Shown: one piece after another, positions 15,794 through 25,749 of the stretch
How positions within the stretch are numbered: the first letter of the stretch is position 1
Layout of the letters: each line of letters opens with the position of its first letter
Program-made: the position numbers and the translations under genes
The notes under the pieces: generated by a model
Told to the model about the DNA's origin: nothing
The model's input: the letters and a program-made list of their open reading frames with translations, nothing else
The model's database searches: none
Source of the DNA: Planctomycetota bacterium
Lineage (GTDB): Bacteria; Planctomycetota; Planctomycetia; Pirellulales; Pirellulaceae
Assembly (NCBI GenBank): GCA_026692865.1
Contig: JAPLNI010000026.1
Span: 143,134-207,133 of the forward strand
Reading direction: 5' to 3'
DNA: 64,000 bases

Positions 15794-18118
15794 TTAAGAG
15801 TTCGGCGTTACGCTTACGTTGTCAATGTAAAATTCTGCGTCCGATGAGTTTCCGAAGATCCCCGGGCTGCCGTTCTTATTCGGAGTTCCGTCCGTTGCTT
15901 CGATGGACCATTGCTCCGGTTCAGGTTCACCGCGCTTCCAAACTTTTCCGCGCAGGGTTACTCCTTCGGAAGTCGTATCTGATTTAAATTTGATCGTGTA
16001 CCAAGTGTTGACTTGCCAAGGGAAGTCGATCGTCTTCGCAAACCGCAACTCTAATCGCGGCGTCCATGATCGCAATTGTAATCGCTGAGCACCTTGGAGG
16101 TCGAGCGTGTAACGTTGTGCGATCAAGCCCATGTCAGGAAGCTTGTCAGTTTTGTCTTTACCCTTGATGTCGCTAGCATAAAAATCACCGACGACGGTGT
16201 AGTCGGATAGCGAGTTAGAACCCATCCATGACTGGCTTCGCGTTCCCTTTGGAATCGTGCTGATCTTGACTAAGACGGACTCGCCTTCCAACTCTTTCGG
16301 TTGCATTCGATACGAAGCACCGATCCAACCTGGTGGGACCTTCTTGTCGCTGAAGTCAAACTTCCAAGGGAGTGGCGGCATGATTCGAACACGAGCCGCA
16401 GAACTCAGTTCGCCGAACTTGGCTGTGATGACGGAAACGGAAGCAGGAGTCGCACTTTCTGGAGCGACTTGGAATTTCAAATCGGTCATCGTACCGGGCC
16501 CATCAACAGCAATCGTAGCGTTAGTCACCAGTCGAACAAATTGACCATTCTTGTTGTATCCACGCACTTGATAGGAAGCGATCGAGCCTGGACGAAGCAT
16601 CAGCTCGACAGGTGCTAATTGAATGTGTGCGATTTCTTGATCCGCGCTGACGGGTGTTTCTTTGGGTGCCTGAAGAACGACGGGAACGGCGGGCTTGTTG
16701 TCTTTGGCGCCGATGCAGAAGAGTGCCGTGTTAGACGGAATGTAGAGACGCCCACTGGCGATGACAGGCGATCCGAAAATCTCTCCACCATCGTTGATGC
16801 GAGCTTGATTAACGACATCGACCCCTTTTTCTGTTGGCTTAAGAATCCAAATCTTGCCAGTGTTTTCTGCTGCATAAATCTTACCGTCGCCGTAGACTAA
16901 GCTTCCAAACATGATGCGACCAAGCTTCTTTTCCGCGATTTGCTTACCAGTCTTTGCGTCAAAAACCAGAAGAAGAGCCCCATCTTCCAAGAAGTAAACG
17001 CGATCACCAACTTTCAAAGGAGCGCTTCGCCCGATGGTTTTCTTCGGTACTTTCCAAAGCAATTTATCTTCAGGAATATCACCCGTTGTGTTGCCATCGA
17101 AAGCGAACACAGCACCGAGAATTTTCGTATCTGACGAGTTCTGCTCGCCATGCCCGCAATAAACAATTCCGTTCTCGTCGACGATGGGTGATGAGTTAAT
17201 GCCGCGGATGGAAGCTTGATACTTCCAAATCGTTTTTCCAGTGCGAGGCTGGAAAGCGTAGACCGCACCGTCGGCCGCACCGGTGACCATCGCCGCTTGA
17301 CCATTGAACGAAGTGAAGACTGGTGTGCTGTAGGTTGTGTCTTCGGGGCGAGGCTTGGTGCTGATCAACCACGCTGCAACTCCCGAATTTTTGTCGAAGG
17401 CTATGAATCGGTGAGCGGGAGGAGCCGTGTCGCCCCATCCAGTGGTTACGCCACTAATAATCACCAAATCTTCAAAGACAGTTGGGAAGTTTGTACGGCC
17501 GCCGTAGGTGCTGAGCATCCCATATTCTTCGCTAAGCGAATGCTCCCAAATCGTTTCGCCAGTCTTTCCGTCTAAACATTGAAACACGCATCCCAAGCCA
17601 AGTACAAAGACCCGGTCCGTCTCAGGATCGCAAACGACACTCGACCAACCAACACGTTCGGCCGGAGCGTCGCTTAGGAATATGTTGTGAATGCTTTCCC
17701 AGAGAACATCGCCTGTTTCTGGATTGATACAGACCGTTTTTTCCCCTTCTTGAGTCGTCTCTGGTTTGTCTCGGCAGACGATATACATTCGTCCGTTCAT
17801 CACCACTGGTGTCGATCGCGTTGCGAGTTCTTCCTTTCTCCAAAGCAGGTTTTCGCCATCTGGCGACCACGATTCGGGAAGATTTGCTTCCGGCGAGACG
17901 CCATTCATCGTTGGCCCACGCCAATTCGGCCACGTCGCACTTGCTGTTGCCCCATCCTCAGCAGCAGCACTCGATAGCGGAGTCGCGCCGAAGAGAGTAA
18001 TCAATAGAAGGCACATCCAAGTTGCTGCAACAAAGTTCAAGCCACCAGAACGTGGAGTTAGCTCCATTGCAACTTTCGCTACAAACGAGCTCGGATGGGA
18101 CGAAGATATTCGAGTCAT
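15794..18118 (-). CDS. Secreted PQQ-type beta-propeller protein with C-terminal beta-sandwich
   Basis: About 774 aa. An N-terminal hydrophobic segment (WMCLLLITLFGATPLSSAAA) is a signal peptide. The ATG at 18118 is chosen; an ATG at 18067 gives a more standard signal peptide, and the longer reading from a TTG at 18241 is unlikely. Blades like TVCINPETGDVLWES, FQCLDGKTGETIWEHS, YAFQPRTGKTIWKYQ and LVFDAKTGKQIAEKK form the propeller (to ~500). The C-terminal ~250 residues form an Ig-like stretch, then a ConA/LamG-like module ending FGNSSDAEFYIDNVSV. It probably binds or processes an extracellular polymer; substrate unknown. First gene of a two-propeller operon. Confidence 0.88.
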   Translation of the reverse strand: MTRISSSHPSSFVAKVAMELTPRSGGLNFVAATWMCLLLITLFGATPLSSAAAEDGATASATWPNWRGPTMNGVSPEANLPESWSPDGENLLWRKEELATRSTPVVMNGRMYIVCRDKPETTQEGEKTVCINPETGDVLWESIHNIFLSDAPAERVGWSSVVCDPETDRVFVLGLGCVFQCLDGKTGETIWEHSLSEEYGMLSTYGGRTNFPTVFEDLVIISGVTTGWGDTAPPAHRFIAFDKNSGVAAWLISTKPRPEDTTYSTPVFTSFNGQAAMVTGAADGAVYAFQPRTGKTIWKYQASIRGINSSPIVDENGIVYCGHGEQNSSDTKILGAVFAFDGNTTGDIPEDKLLWKVPKKTIGRSAPLKVGDRVYFLEDGALLLVFDAKTGKQIAEKKLGRIMFGSLVYGDGKIYAAENTGKIWILKPTEKGVDVVNQARINDGGEIFGSPVIASGRLYIPSNTALFCIGAKDNKPAVPVVLQAPKETPVSADQEIAHIQLAPVELMLRPGSIASYQVRGYNKNGQFVRLVTNATIAVDGPGTMTDLKFQVAPESATPASVSVITAKFGELSSAARVRIMPPLPWKFDFSDKKVPPGWIGASYRMQPKELEGESVLVKISTIPKGTRSQSWMGSNSLSDYTVVGDFYASDIKGKDKTDKLPDMGLIAQRYTLDLQGAQRLQLRSWTPRLELRFAKTIDFPWQVNTWYTIKFKSDTTSEGVTLRGKVWKRGEPEPEQWSIEATDGTPNKNGSPGIFGNSSDAEFYIDNVSVTPNS

Positions 18119-18403
18119 GGTATTCACGAGATTGTAAACGGCAGAAAATCCGTTGCGGCGGTTAGGGGGGGACGCAATTTTTTCGGTGGGTATCGGTTCA
18201 GCCAAGTCATTCCAAAACGACCTCTCCGACAAATCTTTCAATTGACACTATTGTAGCAGATTCAATCCGCATAGGTTGCTTCTGGATTGTATCGAGATCA
18301 ATTCAAGTCATCAAAGGCTGAAAGGGTTCTTTTACGTGAGTTAATCTCAAAAGCAAAGTTAAACAAAGCCGTCCGAATTGGACAACGCGTTAGAATGTTT
18401 GTC

Positions 18404-18409
18404 TATAAT
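18404..18409 (+). promoter_or_regulatory. Perfect -10 box directly at the kinase start
   Basis: TATAAT at 18404-18409; TGGACA at 18379-18384 could be the -35 box with a 19-bp spacer. The ATG codons at 18412 and 18418 begin 3 and 9 bp after the -10 box, so the mRNA would have essentially no leader. Confidence 0.45.
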
Positions 18410-18411
18410 AG

Positions 18412-20283
18412 ATGCATATGTCAAAGAATTTGTCTAAATCAGGCCCGATTGAACCTAGAATTTCGTCCGCCAGTTCGTCAAGCGATCCGTACTCCAAAAC
18501 GGATGGTCCAAAGGTTGAATTACACAGCGAACTCACGCTGGATGCTCCTGTCGATCCCGCGATGCCGTCAGCGGCTCTGCAGATCATCGATCAATCGAAC
18601 ACGGAAACCCAGAGGATCGTTGTCAAACCAAGCAACAATGATCCGATCGTCATACACCCGCGCCCAGCCCCTTCGAAACCGCCTTCGCAAATCGCAGCCC
18701 ACATGGAGCTGATTGAAGGCGATTCGGGTGCGACTCAAGAACAAATCAATCTCATCCGAGCGCGGCTTCAAGTCGCAGGGCCGGCACTTGGTTTCGGTTT
18801 TTTAATTTTCGCAATCTGGATTTGGATTCGCGAGTTTGCTTTCCCGTTAAAGCATTTTCCTGTTTGGGTGCTAGGCTTCCACACCTTTACGACAATTGCT
18901 CTTATCGGTGTGAGTATTTGGCTGGCTCGAGTCAAAAACATATCACAGTTTTGCTTAGTCAGCGCGGAAGCGGTCATCTTCGGTTTGCCGGCTCTGTTCT
19001 TCGGAGTAACGCATTACTACGAGTTGGTCTTAGAGGTGCAGAACTTTGCACTCATATCCACCATGCCAACCTCTAGCTGGGTCATTTTGATTTTTGCTTA
19101 CGCTTTTTTCTTGCCTAACTCGTGGCGTCGCGTGCTGAGTGTCGTGCTGGCGATGGCCGCTTTGCCAATCATCGCCACCGTATTTGCGATCATGCTCCAC
19201 CCGGACGTACGGACCGCGATTTTTTATGATCCAAGTAGCGCGATCGAAATGCTTCTCGTTTTGGCGGCAACGATTTTTGCTGCCGTCTCGGGAGTTCGAA
19301 TGATTACGTCGTTGCGGTCGGAAGCCTCCGAAGCCAAACAGCTCGGCCGTTATCGATTGAAGGAAAAGATCGGCTCGGGGGGTATGGGCGACGTCTTCCT
19401 GGCCGAACACATGCTGATGAAGAGACCCTGCGCGATCAAAGTTATTCGTCCTGAAAAAGCTGGCGACCCACGAGCTCTTGCGCGTTTCGAACGCGAAGTG
19501 CAAGCCACTGCGCAGCTTGCTCACTGGAACAGTATCTATATCTATGATTACGGACGTACTGATGACGGAACGTTTTTCTACGTTATGGAATACTTGACCG
19601 GAATGAGCGTTCAAGAAATCGTCAAGAAGCGTGGCCCCATGTCACCGGGGCGGGCGGTCTACTTGCTACGTCAGATTTGCGAAGCCTTGACTGAAGCCCA
19701 TGATCAAAAACTGATTCACCGCGATATCAAACCAGCAAACATTATCGTTACCGAGCTTGGAGGTGCTTTTGACATCGCCAAGCTCTTGGACTTTGGTTTA
19801 GTAAAACCGTTACTGCCCACACTGAACAATGAAGATACCGATCTTACTCAAGCAGGCTCCGTGACCGGTTCGCCAATGTACATGTCGCCAGAACAAGCAT
19901 TGGGCGAGCAAGACACCGATCAACGAACCGACATCTATTCGCTGGGAGGCGTAGCGTTTTACATGCTCGCAGGTCGACCACCATTCGACTCAGGATCGTC
20001 TATGAGAACGATGATGGCCCACGTAAGCGAAACACCAGTTGCACCGTCGATTGCGCGCTTGCAAAGCATATATGCGGACCTACTGGAAAGTAAACCGATC
20101 TCACCTGAACTAGACCAAATCGTTCTAAAGTGCCTTGCAAAAAGTCCTGACGAGCGATTCCAAACGACGCGGGAATTGGCTGACGCACTAGACGCGTTAC
20201 CAGAAATCAATTACTGGAATTCAAAGAAAGCAACGGCATGGTGGAAGTCTAACTGCGTTGATTACCAGAACGCAAACGGCTAG
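18412..20283 (+). CDS. Membrane-anchored Ser/Thr protein kinase (Hanks type)
   Basis: 623 aa. A Ser/Pro-rich N-terminal tail (1-120) is followed by about six membrane helices between 123 and 295, then a kinase domain from ~314 to ~590. Catalytic features are complete: glycine loop GSGGMGDV (321-328), ATP Lys343 in AIKVI, HRDIKPAN (436-443), DFGLV (460-464), SPMYMSPEQ and DIYSLGGVAFYMLAGRPPF. It is a PknB-like eukaryote-type kinase, but with the membrane domain before the kinase domain and no extracellular sensor domain. The start is ambiguous between ATG 18412 and 18418, which sit right behind a consensus -10 box. Substrates unknown. Confidence 0.92.
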   Translation: MHMSKNLSKSGPIEPRISSASSSSDPYSKTDGPKVELHSELTLDAPVDPAMPSAALQIIDQSNTETQRIVVKPSNNDPIVIHPRPAPSKPPSQIAAHMELIEGDSGATQEQINLIRARLQVAGPALGFGFLIFAIWIWIREFAFPLKHFPVWVLGFHTFTTIALIGVSIWLARVKNISQFCLVSAEAVIFGLPALFFGVTHYYELVLEVQNFALISTMPTSSWVILIFAYAFFLPNSWRRVLSVVLAMAALPIIATVFAIMLHPDVRTAIFYDPSSAIEMLLVLAATIFAAVSGVRMITSLRSEASEAKQLGRYRLKEKIGSGGMGDVFLAEHMLMKRPCAIKVIRPEKAGDPRALARFEREVQATAQLAHWNSIYIYDYGRTDDGTFFYVMEYLTGMSVQEIVKKRGPMSPGRAVYLLRQICEALTEAHDQKLIHRDIKPANIIVTELGGAFDIAKLLDFGLVKPLLPTLNNEDTDLTQAGSVTGSPMYMSPEQALGEQDTDQRTDIYSLGGVAFYMLAGRPPFDSGSSMRTMMAHVSETPVAPSIARLQSIYADLLESKPISPELDQIVLKCLAKSPDERFQTTRELADALDALPEINYWNSKKATAWWKSNCVDYQNANG

Positions 20284-20603
20284 CCCCAGCGGCTCCGTAT
20301 TAACTATCCGGGATAGCTTGAGGGTGTTTTATTGATCTGGACTTACTGCGTGTCCAAAGGTTGACTGCGGCGCGTACGAAAAGACGACAGGAATCCAAGC
20401 ATACAATTCATGATTTTCTTAAATGAGACACAATTTGTCACGTGATTTCGATTGTACCGGTTCTTGGCGCAACGTTTGTTATGTGATGACTCATCACGCG
20501 TTGAGCGACACATTTCTGATGACCGCGCAACAGTCATAGCGCGTGTGGGTCGTCAATAGATAGGTATCAGACTAAGGAAAGCTTTTCGAAGGAGCTGAAA
20601 ATC
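20284..20603. other. Intergenic region, no gene seen
   Basis: 320 bp. AGGAGCTGAAA (20590-20600) just before the next ATG is a good ribosome binding site. Nothing else recognised. Confidence 0.5.
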
Positions 20604-21068
20604 ATGGTCAAGAAAACATTGCTGCTTGCTGGAGTGGCTGCGAGTTTGTGGTTAGGAAATCAAGTAGTCGTCGAAGCGGATGACTGCTATCGTGGCGGGT
20701 ACTCGAGCTTCCGACCGCCGGTTCCAACTCACGGTCATAGCCGATACGGCAGTAACTATGGCTTCTACCCTGGGTATGGACCGGGATATGGTTCTTATCG
20801 GCCTCCAGTGGGGATCCCTGGCCATTTACCTTGCGACGTTCCAAGATATTCCTCGGGATACGGCTCTGGTTACGGGCCGGGCTCGATAGGAAACAACTTC
20901 GGGCCAGGAGGTATTGGCTTTGCGAATCCGGTATTAGGAAATCCTGGCCTCGGAAGTAGCTGGGGTAGCTATGGCTCGGGGGGATTCCCGCGAAGTGGAT
21001 CGTTCGGTAATTCCTATGGCAACGTTGGCGGCTTCGGACCTGGGTTTTCGCTTTACATCGGCCGCTAA
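20604..21068 (+). CDS. Small secreted Gly/Tyr/Ser-rich protein
   Basis: 154 aa with a clear signal peptide (MVKKTLLLAGVAASLWL...VEA). The mature part is low complexity: SYGSGGF, GYGPGYG, GNPGLGSS and similar Gly-Tyr-Pro-Ser repeats with only one or two cysteines near the start (DDCYRGG, LPCDVP). Such proteins are often structural or cell-surface components. A strong ribosome binding site (AAGGAGCTG) supports expression and the start. No family recognised; function unknown. Confidence 0.75.
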   Translation: MVKKTLLLAGVAASLWLGNQVVVEADDCYRGGYSSFRPPVPTHGHSRYGSNYGFYPGYGPGYGSYRPPVGIPGHLPCDVPRYSSGYGSGYGPGSIGNNFGPGGIGFANPVLGNPGLGSSWGSYGSGGFPRSGSFGNSYGNVGGFGPGFSLYIGR

Positions 21069-21077
21069 CCATACCGC

Positions 21078-21106
21078 AGCGAGCGGTGTTTTCTATGCCG
21101 CTCGCT
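21078..21106. terminator. Hairpin after the Gly-rich protein gene
   Basis: AGCGAGCGG (21078-21086) and CCGCTCGCT (21098-21106) form a perfect 9-bp stem just after the stop codon, between convergent genes. No T-run follows on +. Confidence 0.5.
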
Positions 21107-21149
21107 ATAGATAACCGGGTTAGGGTTCAATGCGATTTAATCATCGAGA

Positions 21150-22298
21150 TTAATGCTTGAGCCCTAGCCCGCTTCGGAGAATCGGTTCAAAGATATCTGC
21201 TTGCCTCATGAAGCCAAGATCGTTGGCATGGGAAGCATCGGTTGCGCCTTCGGTATCTGTGCCGTAAAGCTCATCACCTGGGATGTAGTGCAATCCCTTA
21301 ACCCCATCCTTCACCAACGTGTCATAAGCCGCTCGAAGTGCCGCGTGATTGTCTGTGTGAAATTGATGTTTCGCAGGAAGAATCCAATCGTTGGTGAATC
21401 GTCGATCTTCCACTAAGAAGATTGGCGTCGTCGGCTTGGCAGCGCGAAGCTGTTGAACAAGAGGAATACATTTTTTCGTAACGTCAGCCGGATTCATATT
21501 CGGCAAGCAATCAATCACGAAAGCTGCTGCGTCGATCTGAATCAGATACTCTCCAACTTCTTTGTCCATTCGGCCGTTTCCGGAAAATCCTAAATTGACA
21601 ACTGGAATATCCAGCCGTCTACCTAATATGGCGGTGTGAACCATTCCGGGGCGGCTCGCGCTGGCTCCGTGAGTAATACTGGTTCCATAAAAAACGATTG
21701 GTTTTTCACGTGGCGACAGTCCTTCGATCTTACTTCCCTTGGGAACGCCGATGCTCATGAATTCGACACCGTTGTAGAGAGGAAGATAAGCGGCATATTC
21801 ACGCTCGCCGGGAGCCAACCCATTGATGATCTCCGCTTTTTCTTCTTGCGTCGCAGGCTTGGAAACTTGGACCCACTTCCACTTCCCATCGCTGTCTCTT
21901 GCGTAGAGATCGACACCGCTTACTCCAGTCGCTGGCATGTGTGGTAAGCCCAATTTCTCTTTGTTAAGCTTGTAGTGAACGTGAATCGATTTGGCGTCGG
22001 TCTTGAACCTTGCCATCATTCCAGCACTATCGCGACTGAGGTTCCATACGTTGGATGTTACTTTCCCTTTTGCAGAGCTCGGCAATCGGTCGAACCAGCT
22101 CAGTCGCTCTTGGTCGCCAAGTATTCGACCTTCTACTCCCCACGCTTTGATGTCGTACCAATCAAGATTTGCAGCGGCAGCCTTATTGACTCCCATAGCA
22201 GGATCTAGCTTCGAGACTGCCGGGGCTTCCTGAGCCAACAAGGGTTGAAGAATACTAAACGACAGAAGGATCAGCGAAAGACACTTTTGAATGTTCAT
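21150..22298 (-). CDS. Secreted SGNH/GDSL hydrolase with GxDLY N-terminal domain
   Basis: 382 aa with a signal peptide (MNIQKCLSLILLSFSILQPLLAQ). Residues ~25-185 are a beta-rich domain with the GVDLYARD motif that names the GxDLY domain. The SGNH esterase domain starts at FYGTSITHG, with the catalytic Ser block in GTSITHG, then GFSGNGRMD (Gly/Asn oxyanion block) and an Asp-x-x-His pair near the end (SHANDLGF). It should be an active esterase, probably deacetylating polysaccharide outside the cytoplasm. Substrate not readable. It is monocistronic and convergent with the Gly-rich protein gene. Confidence 0.88.
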   Translation of the reverse strand: MNIQKCLSLILLSFSILQPLLAQEAPAVSKLDPAMGVNKAAAANLDWYDIKAWGVEGRILGDQERLSWFDRLPSSAKGKVTSNVWNLSRDSAGMMARFKTDAKSIHVHYKLNKEKLGLPHMPATGVSGVDLYARDSDGKWKWVQVSKPATQEEKAEIINGLAPGEREYAAYLPLYNGVEFMSIGVPKGSKIEGLSPREKPIVFYGTSITHGASASRPGMVHTAILGRRLDIPVVNLGFSGNGRMDKEVGEYLIQIDAAAFVIDCLPNMNPADVTKKCIPLVQQLRAAKPTTPIFLVEDRRFTNDWILPAKHQFHTDNHAALRAAYDTLVKDGVKGLHYIPGDELYGTDTEGATDASHANDLGFMRQADIFEPILRSGLGLKH

Positions 22299-22636
22299 GA
22301 TGGTGACAACTCAACGCTTGGAAAGGAATTGGAGGGGAATCAAGGCGGGGCAACCAAGCAATAGTTTACTCTATGCTATTCGGGTCGATAACAGGTTGCC
22401 TCGTAAATCAAAGTGCGTTAGGTGCTATCAATACGAAGAAAGTAACCGTCAGTGTTGCCAGCCATGCAGCTATCAGTGCGTGAATAAAAACTGGACCGAT
22501 GAAGTCAGCCGATCTTTTTGATTTGGATTGAAGAAAATCGCTTCTTGCCTCGCGCTCAAAAACCCAAAAAATGTTGTGAAAAGTCAAACATTCAGGCGAC
22601 GGAGATCCGTAAGATGTATCGGAATTCCAGCCCGCG
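22299..22636. other. Intergenic region, no gene seen
   Basis: About 340 bp between two minus-strand genes, holding the upstream region of the SGNH hydrolase. No structure or repeat recognised. Confidence 0.45.
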
Positions 22637-23014
22637 TCACAGCCCGAAAAGACTCATCATTTGCAAAATCAGCGGGAGACTTAAGACAATGATCATCAGC
22701 CATGCCGTGTACCAAAGCCAAGTCTTTCTAACTGTCGCACCATGGTCGGAGTCATTGAATTCATCTACAACGAATTGCTTGTAATCGAAATTGTCCTCGT
22801 AAGTATCGTACCCACCATGTTCAGAGGCCATGTGAGATTCGTCAGGTTCTTCATGTCGGCTTAAAAGACCCGTAGCGGATTTCTCGGTGACCGTTTTGCC
22901 CGTGACAGATTTCGAGTGTGCCGGCGACTTACCGCAATGTCGGCAAATCTTCGCAGTTGTTGCGACGCGTTTTGCACAATTCGGGCAATCCATGAATTCG
23001 AGTTGATTTGGCAC
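22637..23014 (-). CDS. Small zinc-ribbon membrane protein
   Basis: 125 aa. The N-terminus is a zinc ribbon with two C-x-x-C knuckles (CPNC at 10-13 and CRHC at 24-27). A polar Ser/Thr/Asp-rich linker follows, and one C-terminal membrane helix (WYTAWLMIIVLSLPLILQMM) ends the protein. The start is GTG with AGGA six bases upstream. A tail-anchored zinc-ribbon layout is common for small accessory membrane proteins; no function is assigned. Confidence 0.78.
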   Translation of the reverse strand: MPNQLEFMDCPNCAKRVATTAKICRHCGKSPAHSKSVTGKTVTEKSATGLLSRHEEPDESHMASEHGGYDTYEDNFDYKQFVVDEFNDSDHGATVRKTWLWYTAWLMIIVLSLPLILQMMSLFGL

Positions 23015-23398
23015 CAGACTTCCTCGGCTGTTGTGGTGGGATCGTGCAAGACTAAATAGGCGACTACCTATTTATGCCAACAGGCACAATAATACAACCA
23101 GAATTCGCGTCTCAGTGGACGCGATAGCCACGAAAGCTCTGAATCTGGTACCATTCGAGAACAAATGCATTGCGAATGTTCAAAGAAATCCACCGGCGAA
23201 CTGACCTATAAACCAAATTTGATTGAACTAAGTTTAGCTTATGCTTGTAGTACAAAGGATTGCGGTTCGTTGGAGCAGATCGATCTTGTCGTTCTGCAAG
23301 GTTCCTTCGTAAGAGCCTAGGGGGTGGCGTTGGTTGGGATTCTTAAACAATGCATTGTCATCGCCTTATTAAACAAAGATCTTGATTACGGTCGCTTA
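23015..23398. other. Intergenic/leader region of lepB
   Basis: About 380 bp. The frame of lepB stays open back to a GTG at 23324 with AGGGGG next to it, so some of this DNA may be coding. No other gene or repeat seen. Confidence 0.45.
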
Positions 23399-25663
23399 AT
23401 GAATCAGCCAGTTCCGGACAACACTTCTAGCAATCTCAATAATAGTGCAATCCTCGGTACGCCAGTCGATACTGCTTCGGTTAACAGTGCATCGGAAAAA
23501 CCTTTAATTCCCAAGGGAATTCAGTCATCCGCAACCACGGCAACCGCTGGCTCTAGCAACGCAAAAACGGAAGCCTCGCATAGCCATACAAAGACCTCGA
23601 CAAGCTCGTCCGCTTGGATTCGCGAGACGGTCGAAAGTTTAGCGGTTGCGTTAATCTTGGCATTTCTTTTCCGAGCGTTCGTTGCAGAAGCCTTTGTGAT
23701 CCCGACTGGTTCGATGGCACCGACATTGATGGGAGCTCACAAAGATGCCAGTTCGACTGAAACGCGATTTGGTTATCAGTGTGGTGCGAGTATGGAGTTC
23801 AACACAAATACAGGCGCTAACTCGTCGATGGCCGTCGTTGGGACAATCGATCCGCTATCACGCTTCGAACAACCAGTCGACCTACGCGGAAACCAAAACG
23901 ACACAACATTTTCTGGCGATCGAATCTTGGTTAGCAAATTCAGCTACCTTTGGAACGACCCACAGCGATGGGATGTGGTTGTCTTTAAGTACCCTCGCGA
24001 TGCACGTTTGAACTACATCAAACGTTGCGTTGGGATGCCTAACGAGTCCCTTCGAGTTCGTCATGGAGATATTTATACTCGGCCCAAAACGTCAGATGAG
24101 CCAGCGCCCCAAGCGAAGAACGAGACTGAGTTTTCCATTGCAAGGAAGCCGCCAAGTGTCGTTGAAGCGATGCTTCAGCCAGTCTCGGATACAAAATTTC
24201 TTCCCCACCGAGCTATTGAGGCCGGGATGCCAAACGTGTGGCAGCCGAGTCTCGCTCCGGGAAAGGGAAATCTCGGCTTCTCATCGTCCGAAGTGACACC
24301 TGCGATGACTCCGATTGAAAATGGTTGGGTCGTGAACCAATCGGCGTCGGCGGAAGGTTCACAATCCGGAGCGGTTGCTTGGTCAGCAAAATTGGCAACG
24401 CTCCAAAACGATGGCTCGTCGGCTTGGCTGCGTTACTATCATCGCGTCCTTTCGCCGCTTCAGTGGACAAGCATTTTGGAAACCGGGAAGCTTCCGGCGG
24501 CGATACTTCCTTATTCAAGTCGCCTTATCTCGGACTTCACTGCTTACAACGGGGCGATCAAGACCGAGCGATTCAATGTGTTTGACAAGTTCGGGAAGCT
24601 TTCCAAGGACTACTCGACAGACTGGCTTCCGAGCGACGTCTCGAACCCAGCTGCTTCTTCTTACAGTCGCTATAGCAGTCGATTTGAAACCGATGGGATG
24701 CATTGGGCTCCTGATTTGGCTTGCGAATTCGACATCGATTTTCAGTTAAACAGCCAGTTCAAAGAAGACAGGCAGATAAAGGAAGACATTACTCGTTCCA
24801 CTGCGCCTTCACGAACGTTGACTTTGGATCTGGTTGAAGCAGGCGTCCACTATCAGTGTGTTATTGATCTCAACGATGGCAAGGCAACGCTCGCAGCCAA
24901 TCGTGATGGCAAGTCGCTTTCGGTTTTTCAAGGCGAGCAGGGAGACTTGGTTCCGGCACCTTCGGCTGCGACTTCGCTTCGGGCCAGCGGTAAACACACA
25001 ATCAAATTTGCGAATGTGGACAACACGTTACACCTTTGGATAGACCGGACTTTGGTTCGTTTTTCACCGAGCAACCGAATCCGAACTGATTTGGAGTCGG
25101 ATTTCGAAAACCATCGTCCCCAATCGACTGCCCAAGATCCGTTGGATGCGGCACCCGTTGGGATTGGCCTGAGCGGCGTTGCGGCACAATTAAGTCGAGC
25201 ACGTGTTTGGCGAGATGTCTATTACATTGCGGTCGAAGGTGAAAATTCGAACATGATCGACAATCAAAACTTTGATGCGGAACTCCTGCAATCCGTCAGT
25301 GCGGCTGCCCTAACGGATTTCCTCAAAGCCACTTACGCAAAAACCACCACGGAGCGATTTACCAGTCGAACTGCCGTTTTGAGGGATGCACTTTTCTCGA
25401 CGCCTGAACTTTGGCAAAAAAGTCCCTTATTCAAAAATCGCGAAACGGTCCAGTTCGAGCTGGGGGACGGTCAGTTTTTTCCGATGGGAGACAACTCGGC
25501 GGCCAGTTCGGACGCGCGAGCATGGACTCCGGACCATTTTGTTCCTCGGCGACTATTGATTGGGCGAGCGGTCGTCGTGTTTTGGCCGCATTCTTGGATA
25601 AAATCGATATTATCGGTCAATATACCCATCCCCAATTTCTCTCGAATCGGACTTATTAGGTAG
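23399..25663 (+). CDS. lepB: Signal peptidase I with a ~440-residue insertion
   Basis: 754 aa from the ATG at 23399; a GTG at 23324 would add 25 residues. Type I signal peptidase cleaves signal peptides at the outer face of the membrane. After a Ser/Thr-rich N-terminal tail and one membrane helix (SLAVALILAFLFRAFVAEAF) come box B with nucleophile Ser105 (IPTGSMAPTL), box C (GDRILVSKFSY) and box D with the general base Lys208 (YIKRCVG). Box E (GDNSAASSDAR) lies near the C-terminus. About 440 residues separate the GDIYTRP block from box E. Part of this insert reads as a ConA/LamG-like beta-sandwich. Catalysis should be intact; the role of the insert is unknown. Confidence 0.93.
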   Translation: MNQPVPDNTSSNLNNSAILGTPVDTASVNSASEKPLIPKGIQSSATTATAGSSNAKTEASHSHTKTSTSSSAWIRETVESLAVALILAFLFRAFVAEAFVIPTGSMAPTLMGAHKDASSTETRFGYQCGASMEFNTNTGANSSMAVVGTIDPLSRFEQPVDLRGNQNDTTFSGDRILVSKFSYLWNDPQRWDVVVFKYPRDARLNYIKRCVGMPNESLRVRHGDIYTRPKTSDEPAPQAKNETEFSIARKPPSVVEAMLQPVSDTKFLPHRAIEAGMPNVWQPSLAPGKGNLGFSSSEVTPAMTPIENGWVVNQSASAEGSQSGAVAWSAKLATLQNDGSSAWLRYYHRVLSPLQWTSILETGKLPAAILPYSSRLISDFTAYNGAIKTERFNVFDKFGKLSKDYSTDWLPSDVSNPAASSYSRYSSRFETDGMHWAPDLACEFDIDFQLNSQFKEDRQIKEDITRSTAPSRTLTLDLVEAGVHYQCVIDLNDGKATLAANRDGKSLSVFQGEQGDLVPAPSAATSLRASGKHTIKFANVDNTLHLWIDRTLVRFSPSNRIRTDLESDFENHRPQSTAQDPLDAAPVGIGLSGVAAQLSRARVWRDVYYIAVEGENSNMIDNQNFDAELLQSVSAAALTDFLKATYAKTTTERFTSRTAVLRDALFSTPELWQKSPLFKNRETVQFELGDGQFFPMGDNSAASSDARAWTPDHFVPRRLLIGRAVVVFWPHSWIKSILSVNIPIPNFSRIGLIR

Positions 25664-25749
25664 GGTTTTGCACTTGCAGCAAATTCTTCGATCGCGATAC
25701 TACCGGACTTCCAAAATTTGTACCCTCCGGTTCGACAGCGGTTCACGCG

